The notes below the pieces were generated by a model that saw only the letters and a program-made list of their open reading frames with translations, made no database searches and was not told the DNA's origin. The translations under genes were made by a program, and so were the position numbers. Positions 38,000 through 45,918 of a stretch of DNA of 64,000 nt are shown piece after piece; position 1 is the first letter of the stretch; every line of letters begins with the position of its first letter. The stretch comes from Variovorax ginsengisoli (GTDB lineage: Bacteria; Pseudomonadota; Gammaproteobacteria; Burkholderiales; Burkholderiaceae_C). The stretch covers positions 49,136 to 113,135 of the forward strand of contig NZ_JAUJZH010000025.1 of assembly GCF_030486595.1 (NCBI RefSeq). Direction: 5' to 3'.

Positions 38000-38647
38000 T
38001 CAGTGCAGCACGTAGCCGAGCACCAGGTCGGTCATGTGCGACAGGCGCTGCGCCATCGCCTTAGGCGCCCGCAGGTCGCGTCCGAACACCGCCGACAGCG
38101 TGTCGTTGTTCGACAGGTAGAAGTAGCACAGCGACGCGATCGAGATGTAGAGCTGCACCGGGTCGACGCCGGCCCGGAACAGGTTGTCGCGCCGGCCGCG
38201 CTCGAGTACGCCGTCGAGCAGGGCGACCAGCGGGGAGTTCATTTCCTGGATCCGTTCGGAGCGCTTGAGATGCGCGGCCCGGTGAAGGTTCTCGCTGTTG
38301 AGCAGCGTGATGAACTCGGGATGCTCGAGGTAGTAGTGCCAGGTGAACGAGACCAGCCGCCGGATCGCCTCGACCGGCTCGACCTCGTCGAGGTGCAGCC
38401 GCTGCTCGGCCTCGCGGATGTCGGCGTAGGTGCCTTCGAGCACCGCCAGGAAGAGGTCGTCCTTGCTGCCGAAGTAGTAGTAGATCAGGCGCTTGTTGAG
38501 GCCGGCGCGCTCGGCGATGCTGTCCATGCGGGCGCCGGCCAGTCCGCGCTGCGAGAACTCGTCGCGGGCGGCCTCGAGGATCGCGAGCTGCGAGCGGTCG
38601 GCATCGCGCGAGCGCGGTTCGGCCGCGGCCGGGGTGGAAGCTTTCAT
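38000..38647 (-). CDS. TetR-family transcriptional regulator
   Basis: 215 residues. The N-terminal helix-turn-helix is LAGARMDSIAERAGLNKRLI followed by YYYFGSKDDLF. The C-terminal ligand domain (about residues 80-215) has HYYLEHPEFITLLNSENL, as in TetR_C_33-like regulators of degradation genes. It lies between the catabolic cluster and a divergent ThDP enzyme gene and has AATT-flanked palindromes on both sides, so it probably controls both directions. Confidence 0.92.
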   Translation of the reverse strand: MKASTPAAAEPRSRDADRSQLAILEAARDEFSQRGLAGARMDSIAERAGLNKRLIYYYFGSKDDLFLAVLEGTYADIREAEQRLHLDEVEPVEAIRRLVSFTWHYYLEHPEFITLLNSENLHRAAHLKRSERIQEMNSPLVALLDGVLERGRRDNLFRAGVDPVQLYISIASLCYFYLSNNDTLSAVFGRDLRAPKAMAQRLSHMTDLVLGYVLH

Positions 38648-38653
38648 GCAGCG

Positions 38654-38674
38654 AATTTAACCAATTGGGGAATT
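38654..38674. promoter_or_regulatory. candidate operator between tetR and the ThDP enzyme gene
   Basis: A CCAATTGG palindrome (38661-38668) lies between two AATT half-elements just ahead of the tetR start. The overall layout resembles the repeat at 37919-37938 (AATT, then ACC, then a purine-rich half ending GAATT), which suggests the same protein binds both. Confidence 0.45.
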
Positions 38675-38752
38675 AAGGCAAGCGGGCAGGGGGCGAACGG
38701 ATAATCCGGCATCCCCGTTGCATCCAGATCAGACAGAAAGAGGCGCCCTTCC

Positions 38753-40480
38753 ATGAGTCCATCCCAACCTGCCGGCCACCTGATTGTCGAGTGCCTGGTC
38801 GAGCAAGGCGTCGAACTGGCCTTCGGCGTTCCCGGCGAGAGCTTCCTGGCGGTGCTCGACGGCTTCCATGCCTATGGCGATCGCATTCGCTTCATCGTCA
38901 ACCGCCAGGAGGGCGGCGCGGCCTTCATGGCCGAGGCGCACGGCAAGCTGACCAACCGGCCCGGCGTGTGCTTCGTGACGCGCGGACCGGGCGCCACCAA
39001 TGCCTCGATCGGCGTCCACAACGCCTTCCAGGATTCGACCCCGATGGTGCTTTTCGTCGGCGACGTCGGCAGCGACTTCCGCGATCGCGAGGCCTTCCAG
39101 GAGGTCGACTACGCGAGCTTCTTCGGCCCCAGCACCAAGGGCTTCGCCAAGCGCGTGGAGCGCATCGACGACGCCGACCGCATTCCCGAGTACGTGGCGC
39201 GGGCCTTCGCCACGGCCATGAACGGCCGCCCCGGCCCGGTGGTGCTGGTGCTGCCCGAGGACATGCTGCGCAGCATGACGGCCGCGCGGCCGCTCAGGCG
39301 GGTCGAGCCGGTGGCCGCCTGGAGCGACCCCGGCGCGCTGCGCACCCTGCGCGAGCTGCTGCTGAAGGCCGAGCGTCCGCTGGTCATCGCCGGCGGCGGC
39401 GGCTGGACGCCGCAGGCGGCGCAGGCGCTGCAGCGCTTCGCCGAGAACTGGAAGCTGCCGGTGGCGAACGCCTTCCGCTTCCAGGACACCTTCGACAACC
39501 ACCACCCGCAGTACGCGGGCGACGTCGGCATCGCGATCAATCCGAAGCTGGCGGAGCGCGTGCGCCAGAGCGATCTGATCCTCGCGATCGGTCCGCGCCT
39601 GGGCGAGATGACCACCGGCGGCTACACGCTGCTCGAAGCGCCGAAGGCGAAACAGACGCTGGTGCACATCCATGCCAGCGCGGAGGAGCTCAACCGCGTC
39701 TACCAGGCCGACCTGGCGATCAATGCCGGCATGGCCTCGGCCGCGCGCAGCCTCGAGGTGCTGAGCGCGCCGCCCGAGCTGCCCTGGGAGGCCTGGACCG
39801 CGGCTGCCCAGGCCGACTACCTCGCCAACCTCGAACCGCAGCCGCTGGCCGGCCTGCCGGCCGACGCGCCGCGCGGCGAGGTCGACATGGTGGCGGTGGT
39901 GAAGCTGCTGCAGAAGCACCTGCCGGAAGATGCCACGATCACCAACGGCGCGGGCAACTTCGCCAGCTGGGTGCATCGCTACTTCCGCTACCACGGCCTG
40001 GCCAAGGGCCACAAGACGCAGCTGGCGCCCACCAGCGGCGCGATGGGCTATGGCGTGCCGGCGGGCATCGCGGCCAGCATCGCGACCGGCCGCATCGCCT
40101 TCACGATCGCGGGCGACGGCGACTTCCTGATGAACGGCCAGGAGCTGGCCACGGCCTCGCAGCACGGCGGCAAGAGCATCATCGTGCTGCTCAACAACGG
40201 CATGTTCGGCACCATCCGCATGCACCAGGAGCGCGAGTACCCGACCAAGGTCAGCGGCACCGCGCTGCGCAACCCCGACTTCTGCGCCCTGGCGCGGGCC
40301 TACGGCTATGCGGCCGAACGCGTGACCGCGACCGCGCAGTTCGAGGCGGCGCTGCTGCGCGCGCTGGCGGCCGATACCGGGACGCTGATCGAGATCCCGC
40401 TCGATCCCGAGGTCATCACCACGCGCGGCACCCTGAGCGCCATCACCCGATCGGCACAGGCGCAGGCCGCGGGCCGCTAG
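38753..40480 (+). CDS. thiamine diphosphate-dependent enzyme, acetolactate synthase-like
   Basis: 575 residues in the POX/AHAS fold: N-terminal PYR domain with the cofactor-activating Glu in VNRQEGGAAFMAEAHG, central domain (VIAGGGGWTPQAAQAL), and C-terminal PP domain with the ThDP/Mg motif GDGDFLMNGQEL ending in LLNNGMFG. It is not the housekeeping IlvB by context, because no ilvN small subunit gene follows. It may decarboxylate or ligate a 2-keto acid from the adjacent catabolic cluster. Confidence 0.87.
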   Translation: MSPSQPAGHLIVECLVEQGVELAFGVPGESFLAVLDGFHAYGDRIRFIVNRQEGGAAFMAEAHGKLTNRPGVCFVTRGPGATNASIGVHNAFQDSTPMVLFVGDVGSDFRDREAFQEVDYASFFGPSTKGFAKRVERIDDADRIPEYVARAFATAMNGRPGPVVLVLPEDMLRSMTAARPLRRVEPVAAWSDPGALRTLRELLLKAERPLVIAGGGGWTPQAAQALQRFAENWKLPVANAFRFQDTFDNHHPQYAGDVGIAINPKLAERVRQSDLILAIGPRLGEMTTGGYTLLEAPKAKQTLVHIHASAEELNRVYQADLAINAGMASAARSLEVLSAPPELPWEAWTAAAQADYLANLEPQPLAGLPADAPRGEVDMVAVVKLLQKHLPEDATITNGAGNFASWVHRYFRYHGLAKGHKTQLAPTSGAMGYGVPAGIAASIATGRIAFTIAGDGDFLMNGQELATASQHGGKSIIVLLNNGMFGTIRMHQEREYPTKVSGTALRNPDFCALARAYGYAAERVTATAQFEAALLRALAADTGTLIEIPLDPEVITTRGTLSAITRSAQAQAAGR

Positions 40481-40502
40481 GGCGAACACGCCGCAGGGGC
40501 GA

Positions 40503-40530
40503 AAAAAAAGCCGGCGGCTGCCGGCTTTCT
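40503..40530. terminator. bidirectional Rho-independent terminator
   Basis: GCCGGC arms around a short loop are flanked by eight A on the left and a TTTCTT run on the right. It serves the ThDP gene on the plus strand and the convergent SWIB gene on the minus strand. Confidence 0.85.
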
Positions 40531-40559
40531 TGAGGCAGGCGCGCGAGGCGCCCGCGGCC

Positions 40560-40985
40560 TCACTTGACGTGCTTGCCGATCAGCGAAGCCAGTTCGAACA
40601 TCGACACTTGCGGCTTGCCGAAGATTTCCTTCAGCTTGGCGTCGGCGTTGATGTTGCGCTTGTTGGCCTTGTCCTGAAGGTTGTTCTTCTTGATGTAGTC
40701 CCACAGCTTGCTCACCACGGCGGTGCGCGGCAGAGGCGTCGAGCCGACCACGGCGGCGAGGGCCGCGCTGGGGGTCAGTGCCTTCATGAACGCAGCGTTC
40801 GGGGTGCGCTTCTTGGCGGGAGCCGCCTTCTTCGCAGGAGCAGCCTTCTTTGCAGGAGCAGCCTTCTTGGCGGGTGCTGCCTTCTTTGCAGGAGCAGCCT
40901 TCTTCGCCGGTGCAGCCGCCTTCTTGGCCGGAGCGGCCTTCTTCGCGGGAGCTTTCTTGGCCGGAGCCTTCTTTGCAGTTGCCAT
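40560..40985 (-). CDS. SWIB/MDM2-domain protein with histone H1-like Lys/Ala/Pro tail
   Basis: 141 residues. The first 60 are repeats of the type AAPAKK, very basic and like the tails of bacterial histone H1 analogues (BpH1, HctB). The C-terminal 80 form a SWIB domain: PRTAVVSKLWDYIKKNNLQD, RNINADAKLKEIFG and SMFELASLIGKHVK. SWIB domains occur in eukaryotic chromatin remodellers and in chlamydiae. A DNA-compacting role is an inference from composition. The ATG at 40985 has AAGGA upstream. The gene is followed by a bidirectional terminator. Confidence 0.88.
   Translation of the reverse strand: MATAKKAPAKKAPAKKAAPAKKAAAPAKKAAPAKKAAPAKKAAPAKKAAPAKKAAPAKKRTPNAAFMKALTPSAALAAVVGSTPLPRTAVVSKLWDYIKKNNLQDKANKRNINADAKLKEIFGKPQVSMFELASLIGKHVK
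40817..40979. repeat. tandem 15-18 bp repeats encoding AAPAKK units
   Basis: Near-identical units of the type GCAGGAGCAGCCTTCTT follow one another on the plus strand and encode the basic tail on the minus strand. Unit number could vary without a frameshift, as in other bacterial H1-like genes. Confidence 0.85.
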
Positions 40986-41157
40986 GGTTGAATTCCTTTT
41001 TTGGTTGGACACTTTCACCAATGAAAAGCAGTGTCTCCATCGGCATTGCGGATGCTAAAGGAGAAGAAACGCGTTTCCAAGGGAAAAAGCGACTTTTTCA
41101 TTGGGAGCTGTTGTTTTTTCAGAGGGGAGAAGCAGTGCCGTTCTCCTCGGAGCGGCC

Positions 41158-42084
41158 TCAGTTGCGGCGCGAGGGCCATGTCGCGAGCACGACGCCGAGC
41201 AGCGCGAGCGCGAAGGCGACCCCTTGCATGGTGCTCAGGCGCTCGCCGAGGACGAGCACGCCGACCACCGCGGCGCTCACCGGCAGCATCACCGTGAACA
41301 CGCCGGCCTGCGAGGCCGGCACGCTCTTCAGGCCGGTCATCCAGAGCCACACGGTCCAGATGCTCGCCGCCAGCGCATAGACGAAGAGCAGGCTCCAGAG
41401 GCCGATCGACACAGCGCCGAAGTCGAAGCGCAGCGCGAACCAGATGCCGAAGGGCGTCGACAGCACGAAGCCCCAGAGGTTGATCAGCGAGGAGATGCGC
41501 TTGGGTCCGAGCCGTCCGGTGAGCGACTTGCCGATCACCGCATAGGCGGCTTCGCAGACCACCGCGCAGAACACCAGCAGGTTGCCCAGCCAGGGCATAG
41601 AGGCGCCGGCCGCGGGCCCGGCATGCGCGCCGGCCGGCGCCGGGGCCAGTGCGAGCAGCCCGATGCCGAGCGCGGCGCAGGCGATCGCCAGCGCGACCCG
41701 CGTCGTGATGCCCTCGCGCAGGAAGACCCGGCTGCCGATCGCCACGACCGCCGGGATCGACGCCATGATCACGCCGGCCGACACGGCACTCGTCAGGCTG
41801 ACGCCGAACAGCATGCAGATCGAGAACAGGAAGTTGCCGAGAAAGGATTCGAGGAAGACCAGCCCGCGGGTGCGGCGGGTCATCGGTGCCTCTCCGGGCG
41901 GCCGCCGAAGCCAGTGCGGCATCGCCAGCGCCGCGATGCCGAAGCGCAGCCAGGCCAGCAGCAGCACCGGAAAGGCGGCGACCAACGGCTTGGAAAGGGC
42001 GACGTAGCTGCCGACCAGCGACATGCTCAGGGCGAGGCAGCCATAGGCCACCAGCCGGCCGGGTGCGTGGGATGCGGTGTTCAA
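41158..42084 (-). CDS. EamA (DMT) family transporter
   Basis: About 308 residues with two EamA halves and ten hydrophobic helices. Typical segments: SMSLVGSYVALSKPLVAAF, FLGNFLFSICMLFGVSLTSA, and in the second half SVPASQAGVFTVMLPVSAAV with VLVLGERLS. Exporter or importer of a small metabolite, substrate unknown. The start is uncertain: I chose the TTG at 42084, but an ATG 22 codons later is possible. It is divergent from the GGCT-like gene. Confidence 0.85.
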   Translation of the reverse strand: MNTASHAPGRLVAYGCLALSMSLVGSYVALSKPLVAAFPVLLLAWLRFGIAALAMPHWLRRPPGEAPMTRRTRGLVFLESFLGNFLFSICMLFGVSLTSAVSAGVIMASIPAVVAIGSRVFLREGITTRVALAIACAALGIGLLALAPAPAGAHAGPAAGASMPWLGNLLVFCAVVCEAAYAVIGKSLTGRLGPKRISSLINLWGFVLSTPFGIWFALRFDFGAVSIGLWSLLFVYALAASIWTVWLWMTGLKSVPASQAGVFTVMLPVSAAVVGVLVLGERLSTMQGVAFALALLGVVLATWPSRRN

Positions 42085-42111
42085 TCGAGGCGTCGTTCCG
42101 AGGATGATTCG

Positions 42112-42510
42112 ATGATGCCTGATTCCCCCCCGACACCCCGCCACGTCTTCGTCTACGGCACCCTGCGCGCGGGCGGCAGCAACGACATCGCGCGTTTCTC
42201 GCCCGCCCCGCAGCGCATCGCCGACGGCGTGATTGCCGGCACGCTCTACGACCTCGGCGCCTATCCGGGCGCGGTGCTGGGCGGCGAGGGGAGGGTGCAG
42301 GGCGAGATCTATCGCATCACGCCGGCCCTCGAGGCGCAACTGGATGTGCTCGAAGAGGTCAGGTCCGACGACTGCGGCGAGTACATCAAGCGCGAAGTGG
42401 AGGTGCGCGTGGCCGGGGCGGCGCTTTGCTGCCTGGTCTACGAGATCCATCCCGATCGCATCGCCGGACGGTCGGCGATCGCCAGCGGCGATTGGTTTCG
42501 GCGCGACTGA
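42112..42510 (+). CDS. gamma-glutamylcyclotransferase-like (AIG2/GGCT) protein
   Basis: 132 residues. The fold begins HVFVYGTLRAGGSN, the substrate loop of the GGCT family, and the candidate general acid Glu follows in GGEGRVQGEIYRI. Bacterial members act on gamma-glutamyl amines or are uncharacterised. The ATG at 42112 is preceded by GAGG; a second ATG follows at once. Confidence 0.87.
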   Translation: MMPDSPPTPRHVFVYGTLRAGGSNDIARFSPAPQRIADGVIAGTLYDLGAYPGAVLGGEGRVQGEIYRITPALEAQLDVLEEVRSDDCGEYIKREVEVRVAGAALCCLVYEIHPDRIAGRSAIASGDWFRRD

Positions 42511-42591
42511 ATGCGCCTCGCTCGCGCTGGTTTTCACGCGTGAAAAGCTCGCTTCGCATTGTGAAAAGGTGTGGTGCTGCGCTGCAATATT

Positions 42592-42685
42592 TTTTCTCAA
42601 TACGAGAAAATTAATTTTGCATTGAGAAAAACGTCTGTAAGTCATTGATTTTGCTCGTGCAAAAATATGTCTTCTATAAGACATA
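42592..42685 (+). promoter_or_regulatory. aceA promoter region with two palindromes
   Basis: TTTTCTC and GAGAAAA arms (42592-42610, 5-bp spacer) lie upstream. TATGTCTT and AAGACATA arms (42666-42685, 4-bp spacer) overlap a good sigma-70 promoter: TTGCTC at 42651 and TATAAG at 42675 with an 18-bp spacer. GCATTGTGAAAA and GCATTGAGAAAA are further related copies. The position over the -10 box suggests a repressor; the upstream palindrome may bind an activator. The region is markedly AT-rich for this genome. Confidence 0.65.
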
Positions 42686-42759
42686 AGAGTCTGGCTCTGA
42701 CTTACAGTAAAGCCCAAGACGCGACAGCGCCCACCTCTCAATCAACCCTCGGAGTGACC

Positions 42760-44091
42760 ATGCCCCAGACCCTCACAGAACAACTGAGCCGCGAACAGCA
42801 GATTGCCGCCCTCGAAAAAGATTGGGCCACCAACCCGCGCTGGAAGGGCGTCAAGCGCGGCTACAGCGCCGCCGACGTGGTGCGCCTGCGCGGCTCGCTG
42901 CCGATCGAGCACACGCTGGCACGCCGGGGTGCCGAGAAGCTGTGGGAGAAGATCAACGGCGACGCCAAGAAGGGCTACGTGAATGCCTTCGGTGCCATCA
43001 GCGCCGGGCAGGCGATGCAGCAGGCCAAGGCCGGCCTCGAAGCCGTGTACCTCTCGGGCTGGCAGGTCGCCGCCGACGGCAACACCTCCGAAACCATGTA
43101 CCCGGACCAGTCGCTCTACGCCTACGACTCGGTGCCGACCATGGTCCGCCGCATCAACAACACCTTCAAGCGCGCCGACGAAATCCAGTGGGGCCGCGGC
43201 GTCAACCCGGGCGACAAGGAATTCATCGACTACTTCCTGCCGATCGTGGCCGATGCCGAAGCCGGCTTCGGCGGCGTGCTCAATGCCTTCGAACTGATGA
43301 AGAACATGATCGCCGCGGGCGCCGCGGGCGTGCACTTCGAAGACCAGCTGGCCGCGGTGAAGAAGTGCGGCCACATGGGTGGCAAGGTTCTGGTGCCGAC
43401 GCAGGAAGCCTGCGAGAAGCTGATCTCCGCGCGCTTCGCGGCCGACGTGATGGGCGTTTCGACCATCGTGCTGGCCCGCACCGATGCCGAGGCCGCGAAC
43501 CTCATCACCTCCAACCACGACGCGAACGACAAGCCCTTCCTGACCGGGGAGCGCACGCAAGAAGGCTTCTACCGCGTCAAGAACGGCCTCGAGCAGTCGA
43601 TCAGCCGCGGCGTCGCCTACGCGCCCTATGCCGATCTGGTGTGGTGCGAAACCGGCGTGCCGGACATCGGCTTCGCCCGCGAATTCGCGCAGGCCGTGCA
43701 TGCCGCCTGCCCGGGCAAGCTGCTCTCCTACAACTGCTCGCCGTCCTTCAACTGGAAGAAGAACCTCGACGACAAGCAGATCGCCTCGTTCCAGGAAGAC
43801 CTCTCGGCGCTGGGCTACAAGTTCCAGTTCATCACGCTCGCCGGCATCCACATCAACTGGTACAACACCTTCCAGTTCGCTCACGCCTATGCCAACGGCG
43901 AAGGCATGAAGCACTACGTGAACATGGTGCAGGAACCCGAATTCGCGGCGCGCGACAAGGGCTACACCTTCGTGTCGCACCAGCAGGAAGTCGGCGCCGG
44001 CTACTTCGACGACGTGACGACCGTGATCCAGGGCGGCTCGTCCAGCGTCAAGGCGCTGACCGGTTCGACCGAGGAAGAGCAGTTCCACTGA
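42760..44091 (+). CDS. aceA: isocitrate lyase
   Basis: 443 residues. It cleaves isocitrate to glyoxylate and succinate in the glyoxylate shunt, needed for growth on acetate and fatty acids. The active-site signature KKCGHMGGKVLVPTQEA is present, with GYVNAFGAISAGQAMQQAKAG at the N-terminal side and SYNCSPSFNWKK. The ATG at 42760 has GGAG at the right distance; an earlier in-frame ATG lies inside the promoter. No malate synthase gene is in the window. A strong terminator follows. Confidence 0.97.
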   Translation: MPQTLTEQLSREQQIAALEKDWATNPRWKGVKRGYSAADVVRLRGSLPIEHTLARRGAEKLWEKINGDAKKGYVNAFGAISAGQAMQQAKAGLEAVYLSGWQVAADGNTSETMYPDQSLYAYDSVPTMVRRINNTFKRADEIQWGRGVNPGDKEFIDYFLPIVADAEAGFGGVLNAFELMKNMIAAGAAGVHFEDQLAAVKKCGHMGGKVLVPTQEACEKLISARFAADVMGVSTIVLARTDAEAANLITSNHDANDKPFLTGERTQEGFYRVKNGLEQSISRGVAYAPYADLVWCETGVPDIGFAREFAQAVHAACPGKLLSYNCSPSFNWKKNLDDKQIASFQEDLSALGYKFQFITLAGIHINWYNTFQFAHAYANGEGMKHYVNMVQEPEFAARDKGYTFVSHQQEVGAGYFDDVTTVIQGGSSSVKALTGSTEEEQFH

Positions 44092-44112
44092 GAACTGACG
44101 GTCGCTGATTGA

Positions 44113-44147
44113 CAGCCCCGCGTGAGCGATCGCGCGGGGCTTTTTTG
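44113..44147 (+). terminator. Rho-independent terminator after aceA
   Basis: AGCCCCGCG and CGCGGGGCT pair around an 11-base loop and are followed by TTTTTT. It starts about 20 bases after the aceA stop. Confidence 0.92.
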
Positions 44148-44243
44148 TCTTGGTGGGGGGGGCAGTCATCCGGGAAGTTCGGGGCGCGTGCCGAGGGCAC
44201 CGGGTAGCAGGAGGTGGTTCCAGCCGATCAACAACCGCCGTGA

Positions 44244-44341
44244 CGGCTCGCGCCGATGGTGTGCTCTGCGCAGCGAAATAAAGGAGGAGGCCGCAGGCCG
44301 GGGGACATTCGCGGAGCAGAGCACACCGTCGGCGTGAGCCC
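44244..44341. repeat. long imperfect inverted repeat with an internal palindrome
   Basis: Arms of about 34 bases (44244-44277 and 44308-44341) match at all but about five or six positions, sharing GGTGTGCTCTGC and GCGAA. The 30-base centre contains GGCCGCAGGCC. It lies between aceA and the GlxA-type gene. There is no T-run, so it is not a simple terminator. The layout is like a REP/BIME or MITE-type element. Confidence 0.75.
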
Positions 44342-44361
44342 GCCCCGATGCTCGATTCAAC

Positions 44362-45324
44362 CTAGTCCGCCACGCGCAGATCGCGCACCCCGCGCCCCAG
44401 CCGCTGGCGCAGCAAGGCGCGCAAGGTGACGCCTTCGGCATAGCCCACCAGCGTCGCGATCTGCTCCAGGCTTTTGTCGCTGGTCTTCAGCAGGTGCACC
44501 GCGCGCTCGACCCGCAGGTCCTGGAAGTACGACAGCGGCGTCTTGCCCAGCACCTGCTGCATGCGGCGCGCCAGCGTGCGCTTGCTGGTGCCGGCGGCGC
44601 TCGCGGCCTCGTCGAGCGAGAACCCCTCCGCCAGCCGGCCGCGGGCCCAGCGCTCGAAGCGCTCGACGGTCGCGTCCGAGTGGCTCAGGTGATCGGTGAT
44701 GACATAGGCGGATTGCGAAGGCCGCGAGTCGACGATCAGGTACTTCGCCACGAGCGCGGCAAGCTCGGGGCTGGCCTGTCGCACCAGCAGCAGTGCCATG
44801 TCGACATGGCTCAGCGCGGCGCCGGCGGTGACGAAGGCGCCGGAGCTGACCAGCATGCGGGACTCTTCGAGCCGGACCGCCGGATAGCGCTGGCGGAACA
44901 GGTTCGACAGCCACCACGTGGTGGTCGCGCCCTGGCCGTCGAGCAGGCCCGATTCGGCCAGCACGAAGGTGCCGATGCAGGCGGCGGCGATCCGCGCGCC
45001 GCCCGCCGATTGCTCGCGCAGCGCGGCCGTGGCGTCGGCGATGTCGCGCCGCCGCAGCGCCACCTGGAGCCCGTCGGGCATCTTCTCGCCGATCGCCGGA
45101 ATCACGGTCCAATCGGGCGTGCCTGCCTGGCCGGCCGGCAGCACCGGCACGCCGAGCCCCTGCGCGGTGCGCACCTTCCGCCGCATGCCGACCAGCACGA
45201 CCTCGAACGGCGGCACCGCGAGGCCCAGCATGCCGGCCAGTTCGTTGGCGGTGCCGAAGACGTCCTGTACCGTCGCCAGGCCGGTATCGAACACGCCATC
45301 GAGGGTGAGAATGCTGATCTTCAT
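44362..45324 (-). CDS. GlxA-family AraC regulator with DJ-1/PfpI-like domain
   Basis: 320 residues. The N-terminal DJ-1/PfpI-like domain (residues 1-190) has ISILTLDGVFDTGLATVQDV and the nucleophile-elbow Cys in IAAACIGTFVLAESGLL. The C-terminal AraC domain has EAASAAGTSKRTLARRMQQV and the second helix-turn-helix IATLVGYAEGVTLRALLRQ. GlxA-type proteins regulate catabolic genes. It is divergent from the small monooxygenase-like gene, with a palindromic site between. Confidence 0.9.
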   Translation of the reverse strand: MKISILTLDGVFDTGLATVQDVFGTANELAGMLGLAVPPFEVVLVGMRRKVRTAQGLGVPVLPAGQAGTPDWTVIPAIGEKMPDGLQVALRRRDIADATAALREQSAGGARIAAACIGTFVLAESGLLDGQGATTTWWLSNLFRQRYPAVRLEESRMLVSSGAFVTAGAALSHVDMALLLVRQASPELAALVAKYLIVDSRPSQSAYVITDHLSHSDATVERFERWARGRLAEGFSLDEAASAAGTSKRTLARRMQQVLGKTPLSYFQDLRVERAVHLLKTSDKSLEQIATLVGYAEGVTLRALLRQRLGRGVRDLRVAD

Positions 45325-45358
45325 GGCAATAACGATAGCAAAGATGTCAAAAATGCCA
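45324..45358. promoter_or_regulatory. candidate GlxA-type operator
   Basis: TGGCA and TGCCA bracket a 25-base AT-rich core at the start codon of the GlxA-family gene. The core contains TTTTTGACATC when read on the minus strand. The placement suggests autorepression and control of the divergent gene. Confidence 0.4.
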
Positions 45359-45437
45359 ATAGGGCGAATCCGTGGCGGGGCCTAGAGTGAACGCCGGTCG
45401 ACGCAATCTCGCGCAACCGCATTCACCGGAGACTTTC

Positions 45438-45749
45438 ATGATCAAGTACGCACTGTTCGCCCGCCTCGAAGCCAAGCCGGGCAAGGAAGCCGAGGTCCAG
45501 CAGTTCCTCGAAGCCGGCCTGGCCATGGCGCGCGACGAGAAGACCACGCCGATCTGGTTCGCGCTGCGCCTGTCGCCCAGCGTCTTCGGCGTCTTCGACG
45601 CCTTCGAGGACGAAGCCGGGCGCCAGGCCCACCTGAGCGGCCCGATCGCCCAGGCGCTCATGGCGAAGGCGCCGGACCTGTTCGCCAAGCCGCCGTCCAT
45701 CGAGCCGATCGAGGTCCTGGGCCTCAAAAACGCCGCCGCGGCGAGCTGA
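45438..45749 (+). CDS. antibiotic biosynthesis monooxygenase (ABM)-like small protein
   Basis: 103 residues with the dimeric ferredoxin-like ABM fold: MIKYALFARLEAKPGKEAEV at the start, then TTPIWFALRLSPSVFGVFDAFED and HLSGPIAQALM. Members include quinol monooxygenases such as YgiN, but many have no proven activity. The divergent GlxA-type gene is its likely regulator. Confidence 0.85.
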   Translation: MIKYALFARLEAKPGKEAEVQQFLEAGLAMARDEKTTPIWFALRLSPSVFGVFDAFEDEAGRQAHLSGPIAQALMAKAPDLFAKPPSIEPIEVLGLKNAAAAS

Positions 45750-45816
45750 CGGCGCTGCGGATAGAATCTGCGGCTCCATCTCAGCACCCCACAAGAGCGA
45801 GAAAGGCACCCTGGTT

Positions 45817-45879
45817 ATGACACCGCGAACTACACCGCACGCAACGAGCGGTCTTTTCCCCGAAGGAAAAGGCCGGTAG
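45817..45879 (+). CDS. threonine-rich leader peptide of thrS
   Basis: 20 residues starting Met-Thr-Pro-Arg-Thr-Thr-Pro-His-Ala-Thr, so four of the first ten residues are threonine, using ACA, ACT, ACA and ACG. An AAGG lies ten bases upstream. The second half of the frame encodes its own hairpin arms (GGTCTTTTCC and GGAAAAGGCC, 45850-45874), and a terminator follows 40 bases after the stop. The arrangement matches amino-acid attenuators. I recognised it from the sequence; I know of no earlier description for thrS in this group. Confidence 0.75.
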   Translation: MTPRTTPHATSGLFPEGKGR

Positions 45880-45918
45880 GCCGCGCGCGCCGGAAATCCC
45901 CGGCCCATCAACCAGAGC

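Noticed and set aside
38753..40480. Housekeeping acetolactate synthase (ilvB)
   Set aside because: No regulatory-subunit gene or ilvC follows, and it stands opposite a TetR gene of a catabolic cluster.
40817..40979. CRISPR-like array of short repeats
   Set aside because: The units are directly adjacent, have no spacers and encode the Lys/Ala/Pro tail of the SWIB protein. No cas genes are present.
44113..44361. Insertion sequence between aceA and the GlxA-type gene
   Set aside because: The inverted arms enclose only about 30 bases and no transposase, so it is at most a non-autonomous repeat.
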